From DATKZH01 sp964475955 (GTDB lineage: Bacteria; Planctomycetota; Planctomycetia; Pirellulales; Thermoguttaceae), in NCBI GenBank assembly GCA_964475955.1, contig CAYYZY010000171.1:1-16965 (forward strand): a DNA stretch of 16,965 nucleotides. Direction: 5' to 3'. Shown here in pieces: positions 7,443-14,045 of this stretch. How positions within the stretch are numbered: the stretch's first letter is position 1; every line of letters starts with the position of its first letter. The notes below the pieces were generated by a model, which was not told where the DNA came from, did not search any database, and saw nothing but the letters and a program-made list of their open reading frames with translations. Made by a program: the position numbers and the translations under genes.

Positions 7443-7855
7443 ATGTGCGACATTTCTCAGCATTCTTGCTCGTCGATTCGTCGGTTTTTGCAGCGGGCGG
7501 AAAAATCTTCCCAAATCGGCGGCGAACTGCCCTACAGGGTCGGGTGTCTGCTGAATCGCGGGCGAAAGCGTCTGTAAAACCAACCCATGGTGCAACTTAT
7601 GCACGGTCCGGCGAGCCCCGGCCGGCCGCTTTTCGGCCAAGGATGGCCCGGATCGGCATAGCAGTTGCTTAATCGTTACCCGTCGCACATCCGGAAGCCT
7701 GTCGGCCTGTTTTCGCGGCCGAGAATTCGGCGATCCGGATGAGACGGCACGGACGAAAGCTGATAAAATGGCACTTACGGGCGGTTTCGGCCGGGCCTCG
7801 AACCGGGCCCCATTTCTGCCGAACCCGCTCGAACCGGGTCCCCGATCCCTACGTA
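7399..7855. other. 457-nt intergenic region upstream of the ECF sigma gene
   Basis: No gene is evident. It holds the double hairpin at its left end, a GGCCG-CTTTT-CGGCC hairpin near 7624-7638, the sigma-54-like motif at 7654-7669, and AT-richer sequence toward 7770 (GATAAAAT). An open frame runs from 7739 into the sigma gene, but the added N-terminus is unlike sigma factors, so I treat it as leader. Confidence 0.5.
7654..7669 (+). promoter_or_regulatory. Candidate sigma-54 (-24/-12) promoter
   Basis: CGGCATAGCAGTTGCT matches the consensus TGGCAYRNNNNTTGCW at every position but the first, with the essential GG and GC separated by 10 nt. A start would fall near 7680, ~175 nt before the ECF sigma gene. 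One such match can arise by chance in a 17-kb window, but its intergenic place and orientation favour function. Confidence 0.45.
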
Positions 7856-8518
7856 ATGCAAATGAACAGCACGATTGACCGGATGCACCTGACTGCTGCG
7901 AACCCCGACTCGTGGGCCGAAGCGACCGACGAGGACCTCCTCCTCCGCTACCGGGCGGTTGAAGATAGGGAAGCATTTGAGGAATTGGTGCATCGCTACG
8001 AGCGGGAACTTTACAACTATCTCCGCCACTACCTGGGCGATGCCGAGATGGCCGCGGACGCGTTCCAGGCCGCCTTCCTCCAGGTGCATTTGAAGTGCGA
8101 CCGGTTCGAGCCGGGCCGGAGAGTTCGTCCCTGGTTGTACACGGTCGCGACCAACCAGGCCATCGATGCCCAACGCAGGAATCGACGCCACCGGATGATC
8201 AGCCTCGACCGCCGGTCGAGGACGAGCGGACAGCACGAAGAGGCGGGACCCCTGGTCGAGTTGCTCGACGGCGACGAGCTGGGGCCGGTTGACAAGCTGG
8301 AATCGGAGGAGCAGCGTCGCTACGTGCGCGAAGCCGTCGACCGGCTTCCCGACTCGCTCCGGCAGGTACTCCTGCTGGTCTACTATCAAGGCCTCAAGTA
8401 CCGGGAGGCCGCCGAGGTGCTCGATATCCCGGTCGGAACGGTGAAGAGCCGGCTGCACGCCGCGATCCGGAAACTGGAACACATCCTAACGCACGCCCAA
8501 CTTCCCGCCCATGGCTGA
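7856..8518 (+). CDS. ECF-type RNA polymerase sigma factor
   Basis: 220 residues from ATG 7856; an in-frame ATG at 7862 is nearly as good. Region 2 spans ~25-110 (DEDLLLRYRAVEDREAFEELV through RPWLYTVATNQAID, ending in the basic QRRNRRHR) and region 4 spans ~150-211 (LPDSLRQVLLLVYYQGLKYREAAEVLDIPVGTVKSRLHAAIRKLE read in pieces), with the helix-turn-helix AAEVLDIPVGTVKSRL. No region 1 or 3, as in ECF sigmas. It directs RNA polymerase to a small promoter set. The stop overlaps the next gene's start by 8 nt, so the two are probably translated together and the neighbour is the likely anti-sigma factor. The linker between regions is long and acidic (LVELLDGDELGPVDKLE). Confidence 0.95.
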   Translation: MQMNSTIDRMHLTAANPDSWAEATDEDLLLRYRAVEDREAFEELVHRYERELYNYLRHYLGDAEMAADAFQAAFLQVHLKCDRFEPGRRVRPWLYTVATNQAIDAQRRNRRHRMISLDRRSRTSGQHEEAGPLVELLDGDELGPVDKLESEEQRRYVREAVDRLPDSLRQVLLLVYYQGLKYREAAEVLDIPVGTVKSRLHAAIRKLEHILTHAQLPAHG

Positions 8519-9554
8519 CGGCACGCAAGCGCAGTTGTTCGGATACCTCCTCGGCGCTTTGGAGGAGTCCGAGCGGAGGTCGTTGGAAGAACAGTTGGAT
8601 CGGGACCCCGAGCTGATGCGGGCCCTGGCGGCGGCACACGAGAGCCTCCAGCCGCTTTGGCTCGCGCAGCCCGACTTCGATCCCCCGCCCGGGTTGGCCG
8701 AGCGGACGTGCCGGCTCATCGACGCCTACCCGGCGCCCTGGTTCGACTCGCCCGAGCCGGCCGAGCCCGAGCCCATGCCCGCCCCCGTTCGGCCCGAGCC
8801 CGCCCCGGCAGGCCCGCCGGGCGGCAGCGCGGGCGGGTCGAGTTGGCTCGACGTGTCGATGGCCGTGGGAATCGTGGTGGCGATGGGGCTGCTCGTGTTC
8901 CCGGCCGTTCAAACCAGCCGGTTCAACTCCCGGCTTTTCACCTGCCGCGACCACTTGCGCCAGATCGGCCTGGCCCTGGCGCAATACAGCCAGTCGCAGA
9001 ACGGCTATTTCCCGCCGGTCTACGAACGGGGCCGCTTCGCCGGCGCCGGCCGGTTCGCGCCGGTCCTGTTGCACAACGGCTTTGTCGAGGGGCCCGAGTG
9101 TTTCCTGTGTCCCGATTCCCCGCTGGCCGAGGACCGCCAGTTCCGCATCCCGTCGCTCGAGGAGTTGGCGGCCGCCTCCCGGCAAGACCTGGCCCGCCTG
9201 CGCCGCTCGATGGGCGGCAGCTTCGGCTATACCCTCGGCTTCGTGGAAAACGGGCGGTACCACAGCCCGCGCAACCTCCATCGGCCCCATTACGCCCTGG
9301 TGGCCGACGCCCCCAGCCGCTTGCTGCCGAACCACCAGACGCTCAACCACGGCGGTCGCGGCCAGAACGTGCTGCACGAGACCGGCGAGGTCTCGTTCTA
9401 CCCCACACCGCAGCCGCGCGAGCGGGCCGACAACGTCTTCCTCAACGAGCTGGGCTTGGTCGACGCCGGCCAGCACCGCAACGACTCGGTGATCGCCCCC
9501 AGCGACGGCGTGCCCCGCATCTTCCGCGAAGTCTCGCTCGGGACCGCGCCCTAG
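8511..9554 (+). CDS. Putative membrane anti-sigma factor fused to a DUF1559/pseudopilin-like domain
   Basis: 347 residues. Residues 1-70 are helical and acidic (FGYLLGALEESERRSLEEQLDRDPEL in part), like anti-sigma N-termini that lack the zinc HxxxCxxC motif. Residues 80-105 are a Pro/Ala linker. A single membrane helix lies at ~114-133. From 118 to 168 the sequence follows the DUF1559 start: the helix, PAVQTSR, then a Cys (145) and LRQIGLALAQYSQSQNGYFP. Near the end NHGGRGQNVLHETGEVSFYP (279-298) resembles the DUF1559 H-X9-DG tail but with the DG degraded to TG. PECFLC (196-200) gives a CxxC. The N-terminus should be cytoplasmic and the C-terminus outside, which suits a sensor. The 8-nt overlap with the ECF sigma gene supports the pairing. 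Anti-sigma activity is inferred. Confidence 0.8.
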   Translation: MADGTQAQLFGYLLGALEESERRSLEEQLDRDPELMRALAAAHESLQPLWLAQPDFDPPPGLAERTCRLIDAYPAPWFDSPEPAEPEPMPAPVRPEPAPAGPPGGSAGGSSWLDVSMAVGIVVAMGLLVFPAVQTSRFNSRLFTCRDHLRQIGLALAQYSQSQNGYFPPVYERGRFAGAGRFAPVLLHNGFVEGPECFLCPDSPLAEDRQFRIPSLEELAAASRQDLARLRRSMGGSFGYTLGFVENGRYHSPRNLHRPHYALVADAPSRLLPNHQTLNHGGRGQNVLHETGEVSFYPTPQPRERADNVFLNELGLVDAGQHRNDSVIAPSDGVPRIFREVSLGTAP

Positions 9555-9556
9555 CA

Positions 9557-9604
9557 CGGCCTTGCGGCCGCAGCCAGGGAGGACGGAATGGCGTTCCGTC
9601 CCAC
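9557..9604 (-). repeat. REP-like hairpin (GTGG plus stem) in intergenic gap
   Basis: Read on the minus strand: GTGG (plus 9601-9604) followed directly by GACGGAA-CGCCA-TTCCGTC (plus 9600-9582), a perfect 7-bp stem, 8 bp if the last G of GTGG is counted. A smaller hairpin CGGCC-TTGC-GGCCG (9557-9570) lies beside it, just after the stop of the anti-sigma-like gene. The tetranucleotide plus hairpin layout is that of REP sequences. It could also help end the upstream transcript. Confidence 0.5.
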
Positions 9605-9705
9605 AAACATGCGGCCATGGCGCGCACGCGACGAAGGAAGCCCCCAAAATGTCGCGGGCAATTCCGTCGCCCGCCCGAAAGACCGGTCTCTCCGGCCGCT
9701 TCCTC

Positions 9706-9735
9706 TTGCGTCGATCGCTCGCCCTGCCGTAGAAT
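9706..9735 (+). promoter_or_regulatory. Candidate promoter giving a near-leaderless transcript
   Basis: TTGCGT at 9706-9711, an 18-nt spacer, TAGAAT at 9730-9735 (5 of 6 to TATAAT). The ATG of the next gene is only 9 nt beyond the -10, so the mRNA would start at or just before the start codon, consistent with the lack of a ribosome site there. Confidence 0.45.
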
Positions 9736-9744
9736 CCGCCCGCC

Positions 9745-11199
9745 ATGATCGCGTCACGGAAGACGATCTCGCTGGGGATCCTCGCGCTTTTCGCCCTCGG
9801 GCTCCGGGTAAGCGTGGTGCTGGTGCTGCGCACCGAGCACGCCGCGCCGATCACGTACGAGCACGGCCAAATCGCGGAGAACCTGCTGGCCGGACGCGGA
9901 TTCACGATCGAGTTCCTGGGCCGGGAAGGGCCCACCTCGCAGCAGGCCCCCTTCTACCCCGGACTCCTGGCCGCCGCCTACGCCTGCTTCGGCGTCGACA
10001 GCCCGGCGGCGACCCTCGCCGTCCAGTTGCTCCAGTGCGTGGCGGGCACGGCCCTGGTGCTGGCCGTGGTATGGCTCGGCTGGGTGCTCGTGCCGGATCG
10101 GCCCGGCGTCGGCTGGGTCGCGGGCATCGGGGCAGCCGTCTACCCGACGCACCTCTACATGGTCACCCACATGCAGGTTGCGCTCTGGGCCGCCCTGCTG
10201 TTGACCACGCTTCTGGCCCTGGTCATGTCGGCCCGGTGGCGCGCGACGTGGTGGGGCGCCGTCGTGGGCGGGTGCCTAGCCGGGGCGCTCTTGCTGGTCG
10301 AGCCGATCCTGGCGCTGGCGCTCCCGGTCTGCGGCATCGCGTTCTGGCTGGGCGAGGGAATCGGCGAGGAAGACGGCCGTTGGGCGGGGCGCTTCCGGGT
10401 ATTGCCGCTCGCCAGGGCCGGGCTGATGGCCGCCGTCGCCGGGCTGATCGTCGCGCCGTGGCTGGTGCGGAACCGGCGGGTCCACGGGGAATGGGTGTTC
10501 GTCAAGTCGTCCTTCGGATACGCCTTCTGGCAGGCCAACAATCCCCTCAGTTGGGGCACCGACAAGGTGCCCACGCCGTCGGCCGAACGACTCCGGCGCG
10601 AGCACGACGGCACCCTGGCGGGCATGGACCGGGCGTTGTGGGAGGCGCGGCACGAGACCGTCTACATCGACGACCTGCTGCTCCGCCCCACCGGCTACCG
10701 CGAACTGGCCGGCTTGAGCGAACCGGAGCGGTCGCGCCGCCTCGGGCGCCGGGCGGTGGCGTTTATCCGCGCCAATCCGGCGCGATACGCGGAGTTGTGC
10801 CTCAACCGGCTGCGGTACTTCCTGCTGTTCGATGAGACGAACCCCAAGGCGTCGAACCGCATCTACCGCGCGGCCACCGTCACCTGGCTGGTGCTGGCGC
10901 TGGTGGGGTTGCTCGTCTCCCGCGACCGCTGGCGGCGGCTCTGGCCCACGTACGCGATCTTCTTGCTGGTCACCCTGTTCCACGCCCTGGTGATCACGTC
11001 GGTCCGATTCCGCATCCCGCTGGAGCCGCTGTCGTTTGTGTGGGCGGCCTGGGCGGTCGTGCCCTTTGGGGCCCACTTCGTCGGCCAACGTCGGCTCCGG
11101 ATCTACCGCCCTGGGGAGCATCGACCCGATTCGGCCCACGCCGACGGCGGCCTGGCCGGCCCCCACTGGGATCGGCGCCGCCGGCGCCGCGCGGCGTGA
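9745..11199 (+). CDS. GT-C (family 39/ArnT-like) membrane glycosyltransferase-like protein
   Basis: 484 residues with many hydrophobic helices (about nine or ten), beginning at residues 8-28. The first large loop has the signature of PMT/ArnT-like GT-C enzymes: an acidic residue (Glu39) in TYEHGQIAENLLAGRGF, then QQAPFYPGLLAAAY. A soluble loop around 250-345 precedes the final helices. Such proteins transfer sugars from polyprenyl-phosphate donors on the outer face of the cytoplasmic membrane, to lipids or proteins. In this family the catalytic residue is usually Asp; Glu here is a variation. The charged tail after the last helix (RPGEHRPDSAHADGG, then an Arg run) looks poorly conserved. No donor or acceptor genes are adjacent. 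The start is the ATG at the head of the frame, with no ribosome site; see the near-leaderless promoter. Confidence 0.82.
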   Translation: MIASRKTISLGILALFALGLRVSVVLVLRTEHAAPITYEHGQIAENLLAGRGFTIEFLGREGPTSQQAPFYPGLLAAAYACFGVDSPAATLAVQLLQCVAGTALVLAVVWLGWVLVPDRPGVGWVAGIGAAVYPTHLYMVTHMQVALWAALLLTTLLALVMSARWRATWWGAVVGGCLAGALLLVEPILALALPVCGIAFWLGEGIGEEDGRWAGRFRVLPLARAGLMAAVAGLIVAPWLVRNRRVHGEWVFVKSSFGYAFWQANNPLSWGTDKVPTPSAERLRREHDGTLAGMDRALWEARHETVYIDDLLLRPTGYRELAGLSEPERSRRLGRRAVAFIRANPARYAELCLNRLRYFLLFDETNPKASNRIYRAATVTWLVLALVGLLVSRDRWRRLWPTYAIFLLVTLFHALVITSVRFRIPLEPLSFVWAAWAVVPFGAHFVGQRRLRIYRPGEHRPDSAHADGGLAGPHWDRRRRRRAA

Positions 11200-11586
11200 G
11201 GTGGCCATGGGCGAGCCGGCCATGCCTTTACACGACACGTGTTGCCCGAAGACCACGCGACGGCCGGCCACGCCGGTCGCCTTCGTGATGCGTGTTGTGG
11301 CCTAACCCCTTTTCTCAAAAGCGGATGCGGCCAGCCTCGCCGATTCGCGCCCCCGCCGGCGCGCTTTCGGCACCCGGTTTGCATCCGTGGGCAAGACGTG
11401 GCTGCCGCACCGGGCGGCGGGAGAGCCCCGATCCCCTCGGGCTCTTCCGCCCTACGGCCCGTGCAGAAGAGCCGCCGTGCCCGCAGCACGGACTCCCAGC
11501 GCTTCCCCCCATTCGAGCGCCGGAACGGAGAGGAGGCCCGTGCTGCGGGACTTTACCCGATCATCGAACGAGCGGACCCCGGTTTC
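11200..11586. other. 387-nt gap with complementary leader segments
   Basis: An open frame runs from 11239 into the next gene, but its first 116 codons are Arg/Pro/Gly-rich with no domain, so I read it as untranslated. It includes ACACGTGT palindromic sequence near 11234, a small CTTTT-CTC-AAAAG hairpin near 11312, and the pairing segments at 11475-11549. No promoter stands out. Confidence 0.45.
11475..11549 (+). promoter_or_regulatory. Possible mutually exclusive RNA hairpins before the gene at 11587
   Basis: CCCGCAGCACGG at 11480-11491 is perfectly complementary to CCGTGCTGCGGG at 11538-11549 (12 bp, 46-nt loop). The same left arm can instead pair locally, as CCGTGC (11475-11480) with GCACGG (11486-11491). 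The two folds exclude each other, which is the logic of an attenuator or switch. The distal arm ends 37 nt before the start codon. Confidence 0.35.
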
Positions 11587-12399
11587 ATGCACGCCCACGA
11601 GTTAGTTGAGCTGGCTGCTGTGATAGCGGCCCACGGCCCGGCGCTGGTCGACACGCCCGGCCGGATTCCTGATGACGGCATTCAGGAGTATTGGATCGCC
11701 TCGAAGAGCCGGCTGGACCGGTGGGCTCGGACGCTCAAGGATTTTTCCGCCGGCCCGACCGGCGCGGGGCGGCCGTGGCCGTCGTCCCATTGGCCCCGGT
11801 TCCGCGTCGTGTTCGAGGAGGTGATCACCGGCGACGTGCTCGCACGCGTGTGGACCGCCGTCGCGCACGCCTACGACCAATGCCGCGGCACCGACCAGGC
11901 GGAGCCGATCGCCCGAAGCGTGCTCGCCGGGCACGGCGAAGCCCGGCATCGCGTGTTGACGCTCCTCGTCCAGACGCCCCGCATCGACGTGGAAGAGGGC
12001 GTCCGGCTCAATCGGCTCCGACGGCGCACCGAACGGTGGACCGACATGCTGATCGGCTACCTTTCGGACCTGGACGACGTGCGCCAGTTCGCCTTCCAGC
12101 CCCATCGCGCCCGCCAGTTCGGCGAAGACCTCCACTGCCGCGCCCGCTTGCAGGGCGGACGCGTCGTCTGGCCGTTGGTTCTCGCCTCGCTCCGGGCGGC
12201 GTTCCCGCCGGAGTGCTCGTCAGCAAGCCCCAACGGCGACCTCAACGCCCGGATCGCCGAGGGCATCCTCGCCTGCCTTCAGCCCGACCTGCTCGACCCG
12301 ACCGGCCTCGTCCCCGCCACGTGGCTCAGCCGCCTCGAGTACGTGACCGACGACGCCACGCGCATGATCGACGATCTCCTCGCGGCGGAAGGGGCGTAG
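11587..12399 (+). CDS. Conserved-looking protein of unknown function
   Basis: 270 residues from ATG 11587, soluble, no signal peptide or membrane helix. I do not recognise a named domain. It is rich in Arg, Leu and Trp and mostly helical, with segments such as YWIASKSRLDRWARTLKDFS near residues 34-53, FEEVITGDVLARVWTAVAHAYD at ~77-98, and LNRLRRRTERWTDMLIGYL near 141-159, which give the impression of a helical bundle. The start was put at 11587 because the codons before it look non-coding; no clear ribosome site exists. The stop sits in a hairpin shared with the convergent remnant at 12418. Coding is well supported by codon bias; function is open. Confidence 0.75.
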   Translation: MHAHELVELAAVIAAHGPALVDTPGRIPDDGIQEYWIASKSRLDRWARTLKDFSAGPTGAGRPWPSSHWPRFRVVFEEVITGDVLARVWTAVAHAYDQCRGTDQAEPIARSVLAGHGEARHRVLTLLVQTPRIDVEEGVRLNRLRRRTERWTDMLIGYLSDLDDVRQFAFQPHRARQFGEDLHCRARLQGGRVVWPLVLASLRAAFPPECSSASPNGDLNARIAEGILACLQPDLLDPTGLVPATWLSRLEYVTDDATRMIDDLLAAEGA

Positions 12400-12413
12400 G
12401 GCGTAGTCGCCCT
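12398..12413. terminator. Hairpin between convergent genes
   Basis: AGGGCG (12398-12403) pairs with CGCCCT (12408-12413) around TAGT, and wobble pairs extend it on both sides. It overlaps the stop of the gene at 11587-12399 and lies 4 nt from the convergent stop at 12418, so it could serve either strand. No T-run. Confidence 0.4.
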
Positions 12414-12417
12414 GCGT

Positions 12418-12710
12418 TCACTCGCGCGGGGCCGTGCGGATCGCGACGTCGTCGCCGTACGGCTCGGACTCCTCGTCGCGTCCTTCTTCGTCCTCCGCGT
12501 TGGGCCCGACGCTGTAGAGAAGGTAGTCACCGCCACTGCGCCGGTATTGCAGCTCGGCGTCGACATGCGGGTCTCGCGGCACGTGGTCGAGATAGTCGGG
12601 CACGAGCTGCGCCAGCTCGGGGTTTTTTTCGGCGGACCACGGCCGCGTGGCGGCCTCCGCGGATTGCCGGTTGAGCCGGGGGATTGCGTCTACCAGGGAA
12701 AGCCAGCACA
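12418..12710 (-). pseudogene. 5'-truncated gene remnant, C-terminus of a hypothetical protein
   Basis: The minus-strand frame ending at 12418 codes for a credible C-terminus: ELAQLVPDYLDHVPRDP, then LQYRRSGGDYLLYSVGPNAEDEEG. From memory this LVPxYLxxVPRDP...GYxLYSVGxNxxDxGG pattern closes larger planctomycete proteins, in a pseudopilin-like tail. Upstream of about 12710 the frame remains open but loses protein-like character and runs into a REPIN-like repeat; there is no ATG with a ribosome site. A run of seven T (12623-12629; A on the coding strand) is a likely frameshift spot. I read it as the 3' end of a decayed gene. A short functional gene starting from a rare codon cannot be excluded. 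Confidence 0.5.
12603..12629 (+). terminator. Intrinsic-terminator-like site inside the remnant
   Basis: On the plus strand CGAGCT-GCGCC-AGCTCG (12603-12619) is a 6-bp stem followed by GGG and seven T. It could stop transcripts from the gene ending at 12399, 200 nt upstream. The stem also encodes ELAQL on the minus strand, so it may be coincidental. Confidence 0.35.
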
Positions 12711-12776
12711 ATGAAGCGCCGATCGCACGGTTTGTCAACTTCAAGCTTGCACCGCCAATCTTCCTTCGGAAGCAGC

Positions 12777-12888
12777 GTAGGCCGGATCGCGATCCGGAAT
12801 CGGGAGGGGGCCGGATATCGTGAACAAGACCCGACGCAAACGTGCGGGTTTCCCGCGTTCCTTCGTGCCCGATCACGATCGGGCCTAC
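12777..12888. repeat. REPIN-like element: two inverted GTAG-hairpin REP sequences
   Basis: The left end reads GTAG (12777-12780) then CCGGATC-GC-GATCCGG (12782-12797). The right end, on the minus strand, reads GTAG (plus 12885-12888) then GCCCGATC-GT-GATCGGGC (plus 12884-12867). The outer 13 bases of the two ends match at 12 positions in inverted orientation. The stems differ by a paired G-C to C-G change, so both hairpins are kept. A third hairpin, GCGGG-TTT-CCCGC, sits inside (12844-12856). REP sequences are defined by a GTAG/GGAG-type tetranucleotide 5' of a hairpin, and inverted pairs (REPINs) are moved by RAYT transposases acting in trans; none is encoded here. The element separates the remnant at 12418 from the gene at 12993. 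Confidence 0.7.
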
Positions 12889-12992
12889 GGATCGGACCCG
12901 GCTGCCGTTGCGGCATTCTCGCGAGGGCGTAGCGCCGCGGAGGGCTTTCCTACAGTTCGTGTCAGTCGCGCGGTGATTGGGCGGAGGCGGCG

Positions 12993-13721
12993 ATGAGCAA
13001 AGGTGAGGCAGCGGCCGGTCAAGCGCCGGACAAGTCGGAGGCAACCCGGCGCGCCCTGCGGAAGCTTTGGAAGCTCGTCTTCGCGCCGCCGCTCGTGGCC
13101 GCCATCTTCCTGCTGGCCGGCACCTGGAATTGGACCATGGGCTGGGTGTTCGTGGGCCTGTTCTTCGTGCTCGGGCCGGCCGTCTCCTGCCTCGTGCTCA
13201 TTCCCAGGCAGCCGGAACTGGTGGTCGAGCGGACGACCCGCCGCAAGCCGGTCAAAGGCTGGGACAAGATCCTCTATCCGCTCATCTGCCTCCTGGGGCT
13301 CTCCCTCTACTTCTTCCCCCCGTTGGACCTCCGGTTCGGCTGGTCGCCGCCGCTTCCCGCCTGGCTCCCCTGGGCGGCGGTCGCCGTGGGAGCGTTGGGA
13401 TACGCCGTGATGCTCTGGGCGATGGCCTCGAACCCCTTCTTCGCCCGGGTCGCCTGCGTGCAAAAGGACCGCGGCCATACCGTGGCCACGGGCGGGCCGT
13501 ACCGCATAGTGCGCCATCCGGGCTACGTGGGTGCAAGCCTGCTCATGTTGGCCGCTCCGATCATCCTGGAGTCGCTCTGGACGCTCATTCCCGCGGCGAT
13601 CGTCGTCGTGTCGTTCGTGGTGCGCACCGCCTTCGAAGACCGTATGCTCCACGACGAGCTCGACGGCTACCGCCGGTACGCCCAACAAGTCCGCTACCGG
13701 CTCCTGCCGGGCGTATGGTGA
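12993..13721 (+). CDS. Isoprenylcysteine carboxyl methyltransferase / PEMT-family membrane protein
   Basis: 242 residues with about five or six membrane helices (roughly 30-46, 50-70, 94-108, 124-145, 180-210). The family core is clear: GPYRIVRHPGYVG at 168-180, which binds S-adenosylmethionine in ICMT/PEMT-like enzymes, and RTAFEDRMLHDELDGYRRYA at 211-230, with the conserved E-x(8)-Y-x-x-Y type ending. Bacterial members methylate small lipophilic or lipid substrates at the membrane; the real substrate is usually unknown. The ATG at 12993 has GGAGG about six bases upstream, so the start is good. The N-terminal 25 residues are charged and cytoplasmic. It is a single gene, with repeats on both sides. 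Confidence 0.88.
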   Translation: MSKGEAAAGQAPDKSEATRRALRKLWKLVFAPPLVAAIFLLAGTWNWTMGWVFVGLFFVLGPAVSCLVLIPRQPELVVERTTRRKPVKGWDKILYPLICLLGLSLYFFPPLDLRFGWSPPLPAWLPWAAVAVGALGYAVMLWAMASNPFFARVACVQKDRGHTVATGGPYRIVRHPGYVGASLLMLAAPIILESLWTLIPAAIVVVSFVVRTAFEDRMLHDELDGYRRYAQQVRYRLLPGVW

Positions 13722-14045
13722 CGGGGATTGTGCTGTGAAGTGAGGGGAGAGACGAAAGGGGGATCTGACAAAGGCGCCAAGGCGCGAAGAAGAAGTCAGA
13801 GATAGGCAGGAATCGCCCGCGGGGATGATGACTCCCGCCACCGCGTCGATCACCTCGCTTCCGGCGCGATCCAACACCTTGTGGCCACGCTTCTCCTAGT
13901 CCCCAATTCGCATCAGCGAATTCCCGTCTCCGCGACGTTCTTCCTTCCTTCCTTTCTCTTTCCTCCTTCCTTTGCGCCTTCGCGCCTTTGCGAGATCCAT
14001 CGCTCATCCCTCATTCCCGACCCCGTCCCCCGCTGCCCTGCCCCT
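13722..14045. other. 324-nt repeat-bearing gap between convergent genes
   Basis: No gene. It contains an inverted pair of AAGGCGC-type repeats at 13761-13790 and 13969-13998 and a pure pyrimidine tract of 36 nt at 13938-13973. No terminator with a T-run is visible for either neighbour. Confidence 0.6.
13761..13998. repeat. Inverted pair of AAGGCGC-type repeats
   Basis: The plus copy begins GGATCTGACAAAGGCGCCAA (13761-13780) and continues to 13790; the minus copy, read from 13998 down to 13969, begins GGATCTCGCAAAGGCGCGAA. About 25 of 30 positions agree. The ~180-nt interior shows no transposase. The arrangement is like the ends of a miniature inverted-repeat element. Similar CGCAAAGGCGC-type runs are, from memory, scattered in several bacterial phyla. 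Confidence 0.55.

Noticed and set aside
5949..7577. Open frame running across the end of leuD and through the TIM-barrel gene
   Set aside because: Arg/Pro-rich shadow frame; both real genes are recognised in other frames.
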